A stretch of 64,000 bases of DNA from Candidatus Sericytochromatia bacterium (GCA_018780035.1 JADMKE010000028.1:45170-109169), one strand, 5' to 3'. Positions 37,115 to 46,725 are shown, counted from the first letter of the stretch. The notes: generated by a model not told the origin, from the letters alone. Program-made: numbers and translations.

Positions 37115-38587
37115 TTAAAGCAGGCCCGCCACCCGCGCCAATTCGTCCAAGCTGCTTTCACCTGCCAAGACCCGTTCGAGGCCATCTTCGAGCCAATTGC
37201 TCCAGCCAGTTTGTTTTAGCTTTTTTGCAATTTCTCCCGCTTCAGCGTCCTGGTGCAATAATTGGCTCAGGGCCGGGTCCATGGGCAAAGCCTCTGTGAT
37301 TTGCAAGCGACCGCGGTAACCTGTGCCCTGGCAAGCCGGGCAGCCTTTGCCTTGTTGTAATTGGGTTCCCACTTTGAGACTTTTCCCCGCTTTGGCAAAA
37401 AGCGGTTCAAAACTTTGAACTTGGCTTTTGCTCAAGACCACTTGGTGCAAACATGCAGGGCAATTCCGCCGCAGCAGCCGTTGGTTCAACACCAGTTTGA
37501 CCGCTTCCGTGACGGTATAAGCACTGCCGGTTAAATCCACCAGTCTCAGCAATCCCTGAATTGCATTTTCGCAGTGCAATTGGGTTAAGACCAAATGCCC
37601 TGTCAGGCCAATCCGCAAGGCCATTTCAACGGTTTCGGTATCGCGCAATTCCCCAATCAGGATCACATCGGGATCACTTTGCATTAGGCTTTTTAAAGGC
37701 CCGACAAAACTCTCGCCACTTTCGCTCTCCGTCTGAACCGAAACCACCCAGGGAAAAACCCGCTCAACCGGGCTCTCCAGGGCAATGCTTTTGACTGTGG
37801 CTGAGGCCACTTCTTGCAAGGCGGCATAGAGGGTGGTGGTTTTGCCCGAACCAGTAGGACCACTGGTGATAATCAGCCCCCAGCCTTGTTTGAGCGCATT
37901 TTTGAGGGCCAGATCCACCGAGGGTCTCAGTTTGAGCATGTCCAAACTGATCTGTTGATCCGGCTTGAGCAGTGTCAGGGTAAGAGATTCACCCAAGAGT
38001 GCGGGTAAAAAATGGGCCCGCAACCGGATATTTTCGGGGCCAGACAAATCTGAAAACTGACCCTCTTGTGGCGTCTCTTGATTCAGCGGATCACAGCCTG
38101 CGAGACTTTTAAACTGGCTGATCAAAGCGGGTAAATAGCGGCGGTCACAGGTTAAAACAGGTGTTAACCCCGATTCATGGCGCAGGCGCAAAACTCCTTG
38201 GGTCTCACCTTCACTTTGGTAAAGGCTTTCGAGGTGCAGGTGGCTGGCTTGGGTGGTTTGGGCCAAGCGCAGGATCAAGCGCACGGTTTTTTCGATGCCT
38301 TCTAACGCTCTCAGATCTTCGGGCTCTGAACCCAAAGCGCTGATCAACTGGGCATTTAAAGGGGCAATATCCAGGGGCAGATCCACCCGTGGCCCCTGAC
38401 CTTTGAGAAAACGCTCAATATCTTCGGGATAAAAGCGCCACTGCCTTCCCACTTTCATGCCTTTGATCCGGCCACTGCGCAACCAACGGTAAAACGTCGG
38501 ACGGGTGGTTTTTAAAAGTTCAATCGCCGCTTCCATATCGATCAGATCTTGAGGGGTCTCGTGTAAATCCGTTTCAGGTGCTTGCAT
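37115..38587 (-). CDS. HTH-fused GspE/PilB-type secretion ATPase
   Basis: A 490-residue protein joining a MerR/excisionase-type helix-turn-helix (about 15-65, AAIELLKTTRPTFYRWLRSG, then MKVGRQWRFYPEDIERFLKG) to a type II secretion/type IV pilus motor ATPase. The ATPase shows Walker A GPTGSGKTTTLYAAL, the acidic DPDVILIGELRDTETVE (Walker B), RIGLTGHLVLTQLHCENA (His box) and a zinc module C-P-A-C...C-P-A-C-x-G-T-G-Y-R-G-R. ATG at 38587 is chosen because AAGGAAG precedes it at six bases; a 14-residue longer form lacks this. Loss of the usual N-terminal GspE domain and replacement by a DNA-binding module is odd. It could be a regulator-like motor or a pilus ATPase that binds DNA. Confidence 0.88.
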   Translation of the reverse strand: MQAPETDLHETPQDLIDMEAAIELLKTTRPTFYRWLRSGRIKGMKVGRQWRFYPEDIERFLKGQGPRVDLPLDIAPLNAQLISALGSEPEDLRALEGIEKTVRLILRLAQTTQASHLHLESLYQSEGETQGVLRLRHESGLTPVLTCDRRYLPALISQFKSLAGCDPLNQETPQEGQFSDLSGPENIRLRAHFLPALLGESLTLTLLKPDQQISLDMLKLRPSVDLALKNALKQGWGLIITSGPTGSGKTTTLYAALQEVASATVKSIALESPVERVFPWVVSVQTESESGESFVGPLKSLMQSDPDVILIGELRDTETVEMALRIGLTGHLVLTQLHCENAIQGLLRLVDLTGSAYTVTEAVKLVLNQRLLRRNCPACLHQVVLSKSQVQSFEPLFAKAGKSLKVGTQLQQGKGCPACQGTGYRGRLQITEALPMDPALSQLLHQDAEAGEIAKKLKQTGWSNWLEDGLERVLAGESSLDELARVAGLL

Positions 38588-38611
38588 TTTTTCTTCCTTT
38601 TGTATTTGTTT

Positions 38612-38646
38612 AATTATCATAACCATCATAATGCATTGTGATAATT
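38612..38646. promoter_or_regulatory. Inverted repeat between the ATPase and ppk2 genes
   Basis: AATTATCA (38612-38619) and TGATAATT (38639-38646) form an 8-bp inverted repeat with a 19-base centre that contains ATGCAT. It lies 25-60 bp before the ATPase gene and about 110 bp before ppk2, where a dimeric regulator could control both. Confidence 0.4.
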
Positions 38647-38755
38647 TTGTCGAGGGTCATTTAAAATCGGTATTGAAGATCCAGACTTTCCTGTAAAATG
38701 CTAATGATTCAGATCCGTGGATTGCGACACCCCAACACGAAACAAAGGAACCACC

Positions 38756-39835
38756 ATGGTAAAAGAAAGCAAGCCCCGAAGAACGTCTCAAGGGGATATT
38801 TTGGGTGTGACAACACCTGAAAATGCCAAAGTAAAAACAGTCGCAGAAAAAGTAAAAAAAAGAATGCACCATGAAACATCTGTTTTAACAGATGTTTTAA
38901 AGCGCAGCGAAGACAAGACCTCAAATGCCATTGCGTATTTAAATAATTTTAGCTTGCAAGAGCAACAAGACATTCTGCTAACATTGCAGAATTCCCTCAA
39001 TGAAAAACCTGTAAAAATACGCCCAGATGACGAGTTATTAAACAATTGGCGTGAAGTAGAATACCCATACAAAAATCTCATGTCGCGCAAAAACTATGAG
39101 AAACAGAAATATGAATTGCAGGTTGAATTGCTCAAGCTGCAGAACTGGGTCAAAGAGTCTGGCTGCAGAGTGGTGATTCTGTTTGAAGGTCGAGACGCAG
39201 CGGGCAAAGGGGGCACGATTAAACGCTTCATGGAACACCTCAATCCCCGTGGTGCGCGGGTGGTTGCGCTGGAAAAACCAACCGAAGAAGAACGCGGCCA
39301 GTGGTTTTTTCAGCGGTATATTAAACACCTGCCGACCAAAGGTGAAATTGTGCTCTTTGACAGGTCCTGGTATAACAGAGCTGGCGTTGAACGCGTGATG
39401 GGTTTTTGCACAGACAGAGATTATACTGAATTTATGCAACAGACGCCAGAATTTGAAAAAAACCTGGTTCAAAATGGCATTATTTTGGTTAAATTTTGGT
39501 TTAGTGTCACCCGAGAAGAGCAAAAGCGAAGATTTAAAGAGCGGGAAAACCACCCTTTAAAACAATGGAAACTCTCCCCGGTGGACAAAGCATCGTTGGG
39601 CAAATGGGAAGAATATACGGTGGCCAAAGAGCAAATGTTTTTTCACACAGACACCTCCGACGCCCCTTGGACGGTGGTCAAATCCAATTGCAAAAAACGC
39701 GCAAGACTGAATGCCATGAGATATGTTTTGCAAAAAATACCCTACAAAGAAAAAAATATCACTGCCATTGGCAAAATTGATCCTTTAATTACAGGGCGTT
39801 TTAATGAATTAAATATCAATCTGACAAGCAGCTAA
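38756..39835 (+). CDS. ppk2: Polyphosphate kinase 2 (PPK2)
   Basis: A 359-residue cytosolic enzyme that transfers phosphate between polyphosphate and nucleotides. The Walker A loop GRDAAGKGGTIKR and the Walker B with lid start VLFDRSWYNRAGVERVMGF are intact, followed by QFLKLWFS-like GIILVKFWFSVTREEQ and DDPLKQWKLSP-like HPLKQWKLSPVD. The N-terminal 100 residues are an extra basic, helical region common in PPK2 variants. The ATG at 38756 is preceded by AAAGGAACC. Whether it prefers ADP or GDP (or runs as a nucleotide kinase) depends on class and cannot be stated by eye. A single-domain arrangement is seen. Confidence 0.95.
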   Translation: MVKESKPRRTSQGDILGVTTPENAKVKTVAEKVKKRMHHETSVLTDVLKRSEDKTSNAIAYLNNFSLQEQQDILLTLQNSLNEKPVKIRPDDELLNNWREVEYPYKNLMSRKNYEKQKYELQVELLKLQNWVKESGCRVVILFEGRDAAGKGGTIKRFMEHLNPRGARVVALEKPTEEERGQWFFQRYIKHLPTKGEIVLFDRSWYNRAGVERVMGFCTDRDYTEFMQQTPEFEKNLVQNGIILVKFWFSVTREEQKRRFKERENHPLKQWKLSPVDKASLGKWEEYTVAKEQMFFHTDTSDAPWTVVKSNCKKRARLNAMRYVLQKIPYKEKNITAIGKIDPLITGRFNELNINLTSS

Positions 39836-39883
39836 GCTTCAGATCTTTAAGTAAACCTGAAAAAAGCAGAGAAAGAGATAAAT

Positions 39884-40729
39884 TTGAAAAAATACACCCT
39901 CTTGGCGTTTTGCCTAGTGTCTCTCGCAACTCCCTGTTGGGCTTTGGAAAAAATCCCCGAACCCATCGGTTTGGTCAACGACGGCGCCCAGGTCTTTAAA
40001 CGCCCGCAAGACCTGGAATCCCGTTTGTTTGAACTCGAAAAGACCACAGGTGCAGAAATGGCGGTGGTGACCCGTCCCGCTTTGCCCCAAGACGAAAGTG
40101 TAGAGGCGTACAGCACCCGCTTGTTTAACCAATGGGGGATTGGCAAAAAACAAGACCAAAACGGTCTCTTGTTTTTGCTGGCTTTAAAAGAGCGCAAAAT
40201 GCGGCTGGAAGTTGGGTCAGGCCTCAAAGCCCGTCTTTCAGACCAGCAGGCCCAGGCCCTGCTTGACCAGGCCGTGAAACCCAAATTTAAACAACAGGAC
40301 TATGATGGCGGCCTCGCTGCGGCTTTGGACCAGATTGAAAAAAAACTCAAACAGAAATCCCTGCAAGAATTGGAGGCGGGCGTGGCCACTTATGCCGAAC
40401 CCGACGACAAGGCGTGGATTTGGGGGCTTGCCCTGCTCGGCGCTGGCGCTCTGTTTATTCTCTTTATTGGCTTTTGGATTCTGCGCTTTGTGATTGGCTT
40501 TTTCCGCTCTTTTGGCAAGGCCATCACAGTTGCCCCAAGCACAAAAGCCAAACACACCAAACACGCCACCCACACCAAACACACAACCCACACCTCTTCA
40601 ACCGACACCGCGATTTATCCCGAAGACACGTGGCGCAGTTCGTTTAGCTCTGAGAGCGATTCCTCCAGTTCCTTTGACAGTTTTGGGGGCGGCAGTTCCG
40701 ATGGGGGGGGAGCCAGTTCTGACTGGTAA
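39884..40729 (+). CDS. TPM-domain membrane protein (YgcG-like)
   Basis: A 281-residue exported protein. Signal peptide (KKYTLLAFCLVSLATPCWA, cleavage after AFA-like CWA), then a TPM domain (about 28-150) with VNDGAQVF, GAEMAVVTRPALP and NGLLFLLALKERKMRLEVG, then a membrane helix (about 180-205), and a C-terminal tail rich in Thr/Ser/His and ending in many Gly and Ser. The TPM fold occurs in YgcG-type proteins and in photosystem II assembly/phosphatase factors; the tail suggests a disordered anchor. The start is TTG at 39884. It is four bases upstream of the YfhO-like gene, so they form one operon. Confidence 0.88.
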   Translation: MKKYTLLAFCLVSLATPCWALEKIPEPIGLVNDGAQVFKRPQDLESRLFELEKTTGAEMAVVTRPALPQDESVEAYSTRLFNQWGIGKKQDQNGLLFLLALKERKMRLEVGSGLKARLSDQQAQALLDQAVKPKFKQQDYDGGLAAALDQIEKKLKQKSLQELEAGVATYAEPDDKAWIWGLALLGAGALFILFIGFWILRFVIGFFRSFGKAITVAPSTKAKHTKHATHTKHTTHTSSTDTAIYPEDTWRSSFSSESDSSSSFDSFGGGSSDGGGASSDW

Positions 40730-40733
40730 CAGA

Positions 40734-43265
40734 ATGCCTCAACGCAAATTTCCCCCTCTACTCCTGTTTTTGGGCCTACTGCTCTTGCTGGGCTTGGCGT
40801 TATACTCACCTGTGCTGTTGGGGGGGAAAGCCCTGTATTTCAGGGATATTTACCACAATTATTACACCCAATTGCAGTTTATGAAATCCGCGCTCTGGCA
40901 AGGGGAGTTGCCTTTTTGGAATCCCCAGCTCTTTGCCGGCACCCCGCAAATGGCGGTCCTGGAACCCCCGCTTTTTTATCCGCCGGGGTGGATCTTTTTT
41001 ACTGCTCTGCCGTTTCAATTGGTTTTGGTCTTTAATTTGCTCTTTCACCTTTTGTTGGCAGGTCTGGGCATTTACCTGCTCGGCAGGCATTTTGGCTGGT
41101 CTTTTTCAACCCGTCTGCTGGCGGCCTTGTTCTTTTGTTTCAGCGGCATGATGGCTTCACTGCACAGCTTTCATCCGCTGCAAAATACGGTTGCCTGGCT
41201 ACCCCTGGTTTGGTGGGCCTTTCAGGCCTGTTTGCAAGCCAAAGCCAAAGACATAACCCCTTTCCTTATGCTTTCACTCTTTTATGGTCTGCAAATTTTG
41301 AGTGGCCACCTGGAAATTGTGTATTTTGAATCGGCCCTGCTGCTGGTGTACGGCCTTTGGTTGCTGCGCAGAGCCGCTTCAGATGCAAAAGTTGCAGATC
41401 CACAGGCCCCTGGGACCTTGCTTCAATCCTGTTTGGCCCTGGCGAAATGCCTGGCAGCTCTGGGTTTGGGGGTGGGTTTGAGTGCTTTGCAATTATTGCC
41501 TGCCCTGGCCTTTTTGCCGCATACCGTGCGCTCAGAGGGCCTGGGGGAAATGAGTATGATCTGGTCTTACCACCCGTTTTTGAGCCTCTTGCTGTTCCTG
41601 CCAGATTATCTCAATCAGACGGTTAAAGGGCTGTCTCTGCATCAGTTTTGGGGCGATGCTGTCTATGCCAAAATGCCCTTTTTTATCAGCGGCTATCTGG
41701 GGCTTTTTCCCTTGCTTTTGCTTATCACGGGTTTGAGTCTGTTAAAAATGCTCCAGCAAAGGGCCCACCTGCTCTTTTTCAGCCTGCTTGCGCTGTTTTT
41801 GTTGCTCTTGGCCTGGGGCAAACATTTTCCCCTCTATTCCCTGCTGTTAGCGCTGCCGGGCATGGGCTTTTTCAGGTACCCCTCCAAACTCTTGGTCTTT
41901 GTCTCGTTTGGCCTGAGCTTGGCCGCCGCTTTTGTCTTTCAGGCGCTCAAAGACCAACCCCCACTTGCTCGGCGGATGGCCGCCATCGCGGGTTTTAGCG
42001 CATTGCTGCTGGCCTGTGGATTTTTGAGTCTGCCTGCGCTCACAAGTCAGCTCAGCAGCCCTCAAATCAGCCAAACAGGTCAGATTCTGGCCCTTTTGCG
42101 CAATCAAGGTCTGTTTGCAGCTGTGTTGGCCCTGGCGATTGGACTTGTGTATTATCTGCAGGGGCATCAAGGAAAGCGGCTCGAAACCAACGGGCATAAT
42201 CTTGACCCCCTGCTTCAGGGCTTGCTCTTGGGGGGGATTGCTCTGGATTTGCTCTTTACTGGCTTGGCTGCGATGCCTTTGGCACCCAGCCCAGCGGTGT
42301 TTGAAGCCCCTTCCAAACCCGCTCAATATCTGCTCGAAAAAGACCTGCAGAGCAATTCCCAAGCCCGTATGTTGGTCTCAGCTGCGCCCCAGGTGCTGGT
42401 GCCCCCGACGTTTGCGCCGCAGTGGGAAAACTGGCCAGAATTACGCTTTAATGCCTTTCACCACGCCAGTTTACAGAATAATTTTAACTTGGCCTGGGGC
42501 TTTCGCAATGCCTATGGCGAATGGGCTGCCCTGGGCCAAAAGGGCTTGGTCATGAACAGTCTTTATCTCAACGCCCTGGACTTAGATAAACCCGAATTTA
42601 AACAGGTTTATGAGAGTCTGTTGGGGGTGCGGTATGTGCTCTCTTTGACCCCCGATGCCAAAACAACAGCGTATTACAGCCGCTCAGGGCATTATCTCAA
42701 ACGCCAAGAATATCCCGAAATGCAATTGGTGCTGTGGGAAAACAAAGCTGCCCTGCCCCGTGCCCGTTTTCACTACCAATCAATGGCAATCAAAGACCCC
42801 CAGGTGATTCCCGCGCTGCTGGCCGAGCCCATGAGCAAAAGTGGCATCGACTTCCGCAACCGTGTGCTCTTGAACGACGATCAGGCCCTGAAACAGGCCA
42901 AAGCACAGGTGCCCGCCTTTGAAGCCCGCGAGAAACACTGGCAAGGCCCGCAGTTTAAATTGGACAAAAACAACCACCTGGAGCTGGCCTTGGAGACCAA
43001 TACCTCGGGTTATCTGGTCTTGGCCGATCAGCACCTGCCCGGTTGGCGGGCCTGGGACAACGGGCAAGAGACCCCGATCTTAACCGCCCATTATTTCATG
43101 CGTGCCATTCGGGTCGGGCCTGGCAAACACCAAATTACGATGAAGTATGAGCCCCCCGGTTTTGTCGCGGGGATGTGGGTTTCACTGCTTTCTGGCCTGT
43201 TCTGGTTGGGGTTGCTGGCTTTGGGGGGGGGCTCCCAAAGACGCTCCGCCACGCATGTTCTTTAG
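40734..43265 (+). CDS. YfhO-like polytopic membrane protein
   Basis: An 843-residue integral membrane protein. The ATG at 40734 follows the TPM stop by four bases and gives MPQRKFPPLLLFLGLLLLLG as the first membrane helix. Family features of the YfhO/GT-C glycosyltransferase type are seen: RDIYHNYYTQLQF and WQGELPFWNPQLFAGTPQ in the first loop, then about a dozen membrane helices, and a C-terminal soluble region with YLVLADQHLPGWRAWDNG and VGPGKHQITMKYEP. It probably transfers a sugar from a lipid-linked donor in the envelope; substrate unknown. The stop TAG (43263-43265) lies in the first of three 13-bp tandem repeats. Confidence 0.85.
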   Translation: MPQRKFPPLLLFLGLLLLLGLALYSPVLLGGKALYFRDIYHNYYTQLQFMKSALWQGELPFWNPQLFAGTPQMAVLEPPLFYPPGWIFFTALPFQLVLVFNLLFHLLLAGLGIYLLGRHFGWSFSTRLLAALFFCFSGMMASLHSFHPLQNTVAWLPLVWWAFQACLQAKAKDITPFLMLSLFYGLQILSGHLEIVYFESALLLVYGLWLLRRAASDAKVADPQAPGTLLQSCLALAKCLAALGLGVGLSALQLLPALAFLPHTVRSEGLGEMSMIWSYHPFLSLLLFLPDYLNQTVKGLSLHQFWGDAVYAKMPFFISGYLGLFPLLLLITGLSLLKMLQQRAHLLFFSLLALFLLLLAWGKHFPLYSLLLALPGMGFFRYPSKLLVFVSFGLSLAAAFVFQALKDQPPLARRMAAIAGFSALLLACGFLSLPALTSQLSSPQISQTGQILALLRNQGLFAAVLALAIGLVYYLQGHQGKRLETNGHNLDPLLQGLLLGGIALDLLFTGLAAMPLAPSPAVFEAPSKPAQYLLEKDLQSNSQARMLVSAAPQVLVPPTFAPQWENWPELRFNAFHHASLQNNFNLAWGFRNAYGEWAALGQKGLVMNSLYLNALDLDKPEFKQVYESLLGVRYVLSLTPDAKTTAYYSRSGHYLKRQEYPEMQLVLWENKAALPRARFHYQSMAIKDPQVIPALLAEPMSKSGIDFRNRVLLNDDQALKQAKAQVPAFEAREKHWQGPQFKLDKNNHLELALETNTSGYLVLADQHLPGWRAWDNGQETPILTAHYFMRAIRVGPGKHQITMKYEPPGFVAGMWVSLLSGLFWLGLLALGGGSQRRSATHVL

Positions 43266-43299
43266 GCCTGTTATTTAGGCCTGTTATTTAGGCCTGAAT
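43261..43299. repeat. Three 13-bp tandem repeats holding two stop codons
   Basis: TTTAGGCCTGTTA (43261-43273), the same again (43274-43286), and TTTAGGCCTGAAT (43287-43299). The stop of the YfhO-like gene (TAG, 43263) is in copy 1 and the stop of pta (TAA on the minus strand, 43288-43290) is in copy 3. Each copy contains the palindrome AGGCCT. Confidence 0.8.
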
Positions 43300-45399
43300 C
43301 GCCGTCAGGGCAATGGTATAGACAATGTCTTCGACCAAGGCCCCGCGCGAGAGGTCATTCACAGGTTTATTCAGGCCCTGCAACATCGGGCCAATGCTCA
43401 GGGCATTGGCGCTGCGCTGCACGGCTTTGTAAGTGGTATTGCCCGTGTTGAGATCGGGAAAAATAAAGACATTGGCTTTGCCCGCCACGGGTGAGTCTGG
43501 CGCTTTGCTCTGGGCTACGTCGGGCATGATCGCCGCATCGTATTGCAAGGGGCCATCGATTAACAATTGCGGGTTTTGGGCCTTGGCAATTTCGGTCGCT
43601 TTGCGCACCTTTTCGACATCGGCCCCCCCACCGGAACTGCCCGTGCTGTATGAGATCATCGCCACCCTGGGTTCAAGCCCAAATTTGGCGGCAGATTCCG
43701 CAGATTGCAGGGCAATTTCAGCCAATTGTTCTGCCGTGGGGGTGGGGTTGATCGCACAATCGCCATAGACCAACACCCGGTCGGGCAAGAGCATAAAAAA
43801 GACCGAAGAGACCAGGCTGTTGCCAGGGGCCGTTCGGATCAGGCTCAAAGCGGGGCGAATCGTGTCTGCAGTGGTGTGAACGGCACCCGAAACCAAGCCA
43901 TCGACCTGTCCCTGTTGCAACAACATCGTACCCAGCACTACGCGGTCAGAGAGATGATCGCGGGCCATGTCTTCGCTCAGCCCTTTGTGTTTGCGCAGGG
44001 CCACCAAGGGTTCGACCAGCCCCTCTTTGACTGTTTCGGGGGACCAAATCTCCAGGCCCTGAATGTTCAGGTCGATGCCATTGCGATCGGCCAGCTCCTG
44101 GATTTCTGTCGGCTCGCCCAAGAGAATACAATGGGCAATTCTGCGCCGGGCACAAATGGCCGCCGCTTTGATCGTGCGGGGTTCATTGCCTTCGGGCAAA
44201 ACAATCCGTTTGCCTGCTGCTCGGGCTTTTAAGGTCAGCATATGTTTAAACGCCACCGGGGAGAGCACGGTTTCTTGAATTTCTTGGGCCTGTTTGTCCA
44301 ACCAAGCTCCATCGAGGTGGCCAGCCACGGTTTCTTTGACCTTGTCGATGCGTTGCCGATCGTCGAGGGGCAATTCATGGGGATAGTTTTGCAGCAGTCG
44401 GGCCGTTGCCCAGGTATCCAATTGCAGGCGCAAGACGGGCAAACCTGCCCGAAAAGCGGGTTTGCACAGCTCCTCAATATTGGGGGGAATCCCCAGCCCA
44501 CCCGTGAGCAAAAGCCCCCCCAATTTGGTGCCGTTCTGGGCTGCCAAACTGGCAGCCATGAGAATATCTGTGCGGTCGCCCGCGGTCACCAAGAGCGAAT
44601 TGGGTTTTAAGTGGGAGTGCAAATGCGCAGCCGTGCGCGAACAGAGTGCAATCCGGCGCACGCGGCGGTGGGCCATGTCCCCTGCATACATCACTTCGGC
44701 ATTGAGGTAACGGGCCAAATCTTGCACCCGGGGTGCTGCCAATTCGGGCTCCCAGGGCACTGCACCGACCAGGGGAAAGTCTGCCATTTGGAAAAGGGGA
44801 AGGGCCTGAATTTCTGCGGTTTTTTGCAAGATTTCTTGTGGGCTGGGGGTGACCGACATCTGAGAAAGGGTGTCTTCGCCCCGCAGACCTCCCACTTTGT
44901 TGACAATACAGCCAATCACTTTGCCCTGGCCCAGACCGCCATACGAACTGGCAGAGATTTCGATTCGGTTCGAGAGTGCTTCGAGATCGTGGCCTTCCGC
45001 TGAGGCCACCAACAGCACCTTTGCCCCCAATGTTCTGGCCATTTCTCGGTTGAGGCGCACACCAAAAGTCAGGGTATCTGTGTTGATCAGCCCTTCGACA
45101 ATCAAAATCCGCTTGCTGCCTTGCAGACAATCGCAATGTGAGAGGATTTTTTCGAGCAGCAATTCGGTTTGCCCGCCCGAAACCAGTTCTTCTGCCTGTT
45201 CCAGGGGCAAAGAGGCCTGGGTCATTATTTCTGAACCCACTTTGACCAAGTCCGAAGAGCGATCGCCAGCAAATTGTTCAATCGGTTTAAAAAAACCGAC
45301 GGGATATCCCCGCTCTTCAAAGGCCCGCACGAGCCCCAGGCTGATCGAGGTCAGGCCCACACCACTGCCCACCGGGGCCAATAAGATTATCTGCGTCAT
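43288..45399 (-). CDS. pta: Phosphate acetyltransferase, long form
   Basis: A 703-residue enzyme that turns acetyl-CoA and phosphate into acetyl phosphate. The long form has an N-terminal BioD-like P-loop domain (LLAPVGSGVGLTSISLGL at 1-20), a DRTGG domain (about 220-340) and the C-terminal catalytic PTA domain (about 380-703) with KRIVLPEGNEPRTIKAA, GLVSGAVHTTADTIRP, SYSTGSSGGGADVEKV and PVNDLSRGA. All parts look intact. It overlaps ackA by 4 bp (ATGA, 45396-45399), so the two enzymes are made together for acetate formation or use. The stop lies in the tandem repeat shared with the convergent gene. Confidence 0.97.
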   Translation of the reverse strand: MTQIILLAPVGSGVGLTSISLGLVRAFEERGYPVGFFKPIEQFAGDRSSDLVKVGSEIMTQASLPLEQAEELVSGGQTELLLEKILSHCDCLQGSKRILIVEGLINTDTLTFGVRLNREMARTLGAKVLLVASAEGHDLEALSNRIEISASSYGGLGQGKVIGCIVNKVGGLRGEDTLSQMSVTPSPQEILQKTAEIQALPLFQMADFPLVGAVPWEPELAAPRVQDLARYLNAEVMYAGDMAHRRVRRIALCSRTAAHLHSHLKPNSLLVTAGDRTDILMAASLAAQNGTKLGGLLLTGGLGIPPNIEELCKPAFRAGLPVLRLQLDTWATARLLQNYPHELPLDDRQRIDKVKETVAGHLDGAWLDKQAQEIQETVLSPVAFKHMLTLKARAAGKRIVLPEGNEPRTIKAAAICARRRIAHCILLGEPTEIQELADRNGIDLNIQGLEIWSPETVKEGLVEPLVALRKHKGLSEDMARDHLSDRVVLGTMLLQQGQVDGLVSGAVHTTADTIRPALSLIRTAPGNSLVSSVFFMLLPDRVLVYGDCAINPTPTAEQLAEIALQSAESAAKFGLEPRVAMISYSTGSSGGGADVEKVRKATEIAKAQNPQLLIDGPLQYDAAIMPDVAQSKAPDSPVAGKANVFIFPDLNTGNTTYKAVQRSANALSIGPMLQGLNKPVNDLSRGALVEDIVYTIALTAIQA

Positions 45400-46589
45400 T
45401 TGTTTTCTGCTTTCATTTTTTCAAAAGATTCACGGGCAATCATGCGCTCTTCTTGGGTCGGGATGACCCAGATCGCTGGGTGTTCGTGCAGGGAGATCCT
45501 TGCCTCGTGCCCCATGCAGGCCTGGTTCAGTTCGGGATCCAGCACCAGGCCCAAAAATCCCAAATGGGCCACGATTCGCTCCCGCACCCAGGCCGCATTT
45601 TCGCCAATTCCCCCGGTAAAGACCAGGCTGTCTAGCCCGCCCAAACTCACACAGAGCGCGGCCGCCGCTTTGGCGGCCCGGTAGGCGAAGATCTCCAAGG
45701 CCAGGGCAGCGCCGGTGTGGCCTTCCTGCCGGGCCCGATCGAGGCTGCGCACATCATTGGAGAGGCCCGAGAGGCCCAATAGCCCAGATTCTTTGTTTAA
45801 GAGGCGGTTGACCGCTTTGGGACTCAGGCCTTTTTGGGTCAGCAAATAGAGCAAAACACCAGGGTCGAGATCCCCGCAGCGGGTGCCCATCACCAGTCCT
45901 TCGAGCGGGGTCATACCCATTGAGGTATCGACAGATTTGCCGTTTAAGATCGCTGCCATGCTGCAGCCATTGCCGAGATGGGCCGTGATCACCCGCTCCC
46001 CCGTTTGCGGGCTTAATTGCCTTAAACGGCCGCTGACAAATTGGTGGCTGGTGCCATGAAAACCATAACGCCGGATCCCGTCTTCGGTGTAAAGCGCCGT
46101 GGGCAGGGCATAGCGGTAGGCCAATTTGGGCATCGTCTGGTGAAAGGCGGTGTCAAAGACGCCGTATTGGGGCAAATCTGGCCATTCTGCCAGGGCGGCT
46201 TCGATGCCCTGAATATTGGCGGGATTGTGCAGGGGGGCCAAAGGGATCAGGGACTTGAGCACGTCTAAGACTTCGCCATTGAGATGGGTGGTGTTTTTAA
46301 AGCGCTCCCCGCCATGCACCACCCGGTGGGCAATGGCCGCAATGCGCGGGCTGAGGTTTTGCCTGGAGAGCAGGGCTTTTAAAGCCGACAGGGCCGCAGG
46401 CAAATGGGCAGAAGGGGGCAATTCCAATTCTTTTTTTTCGGGATAATGAACCATAAAGCGGCTTTGGGTTTCTCCCAGACGCTCGGCCATGCCTTTTAAA
46501 ATTTCGCGCTCGTGTGGCATTTCCAAGAGCGAAAATTTGAGCGAGGAACTCCCGGCGTTTAAGACCAGAATCAAGGTGGTTGCTTGCAT
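45396..46589 (-). CDS. ackA: Acetate kinase
   Basis: A 397-residue enzyme of the acetate kinase/hexokinase superfamily that makes acetate and ATP from acetyl phosphate and ADP. Signatures: LVLNAGSSSLKFSL at the start, HRVVHGGERF, FDTAFHQTMP, YGFHGTSHQFV, ITAHLGNGCSMAAI and VFTGGIGENAAWVRE. All catalytic residues appear present. It is the first gene of an ackA-pta operon. The start codon is ATG at 46589, and 136 bp of non-coding DNA separates it from recQ. Confidence 0.97.
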   Translation of the reverse strand: MQATTLILVLNAGSSSLKFSLLEMPHEREILKGMAERLGETQSRFMVHYPEKKELELPPSAHLPAALSALKALLSRQNLSPRIAAIAHRVVHGGERFKNTTHLNGEVLDVLKSLIPLAPLHNPANIQGIEAALAEWPDLPQYGVFDTAFHQTMPKLAYRYALPTALYTEDGIRRYGFHGTSHQFVSGRLRQLSPQTGERVITAHLGNGCSMAAILNGKSVDTSMGMTPLEGLVMGTRCGDLDPGVLLYLLTQKGLSPKAVNRLLNKESGLLGLSGLSNDVRSLDRARQEGHTGAALALEIFAYRAAKAAAALCVSLGGLDSLVFTGGIGENAAWVRERIVAHLGFLGLVLDPELNQACMGHEARISLHEHPAIWVIPTQEERMIARESFEKMKAENK

Positions 46590-46725
46590 AGAGGGGGTCT
46601 GCCTTTGTACACATACTGCGCAATCGCTTGCGGTTTTTTGTATTCAGCAGCCAGCATAACAGGTTTAAATGATGGGCGTGAACAGGGCTTGACTTGATCT
46701 GAATCAACCCCCTCTGTGATACCTG

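Noticed and set aside
40494..40733. Longer start for the YfhO-like gene inside the TPM gene
   Set aside because: The region has normal codon structure in the TPM frame, and the ATG at 40734 gives a proper first membrane helix.
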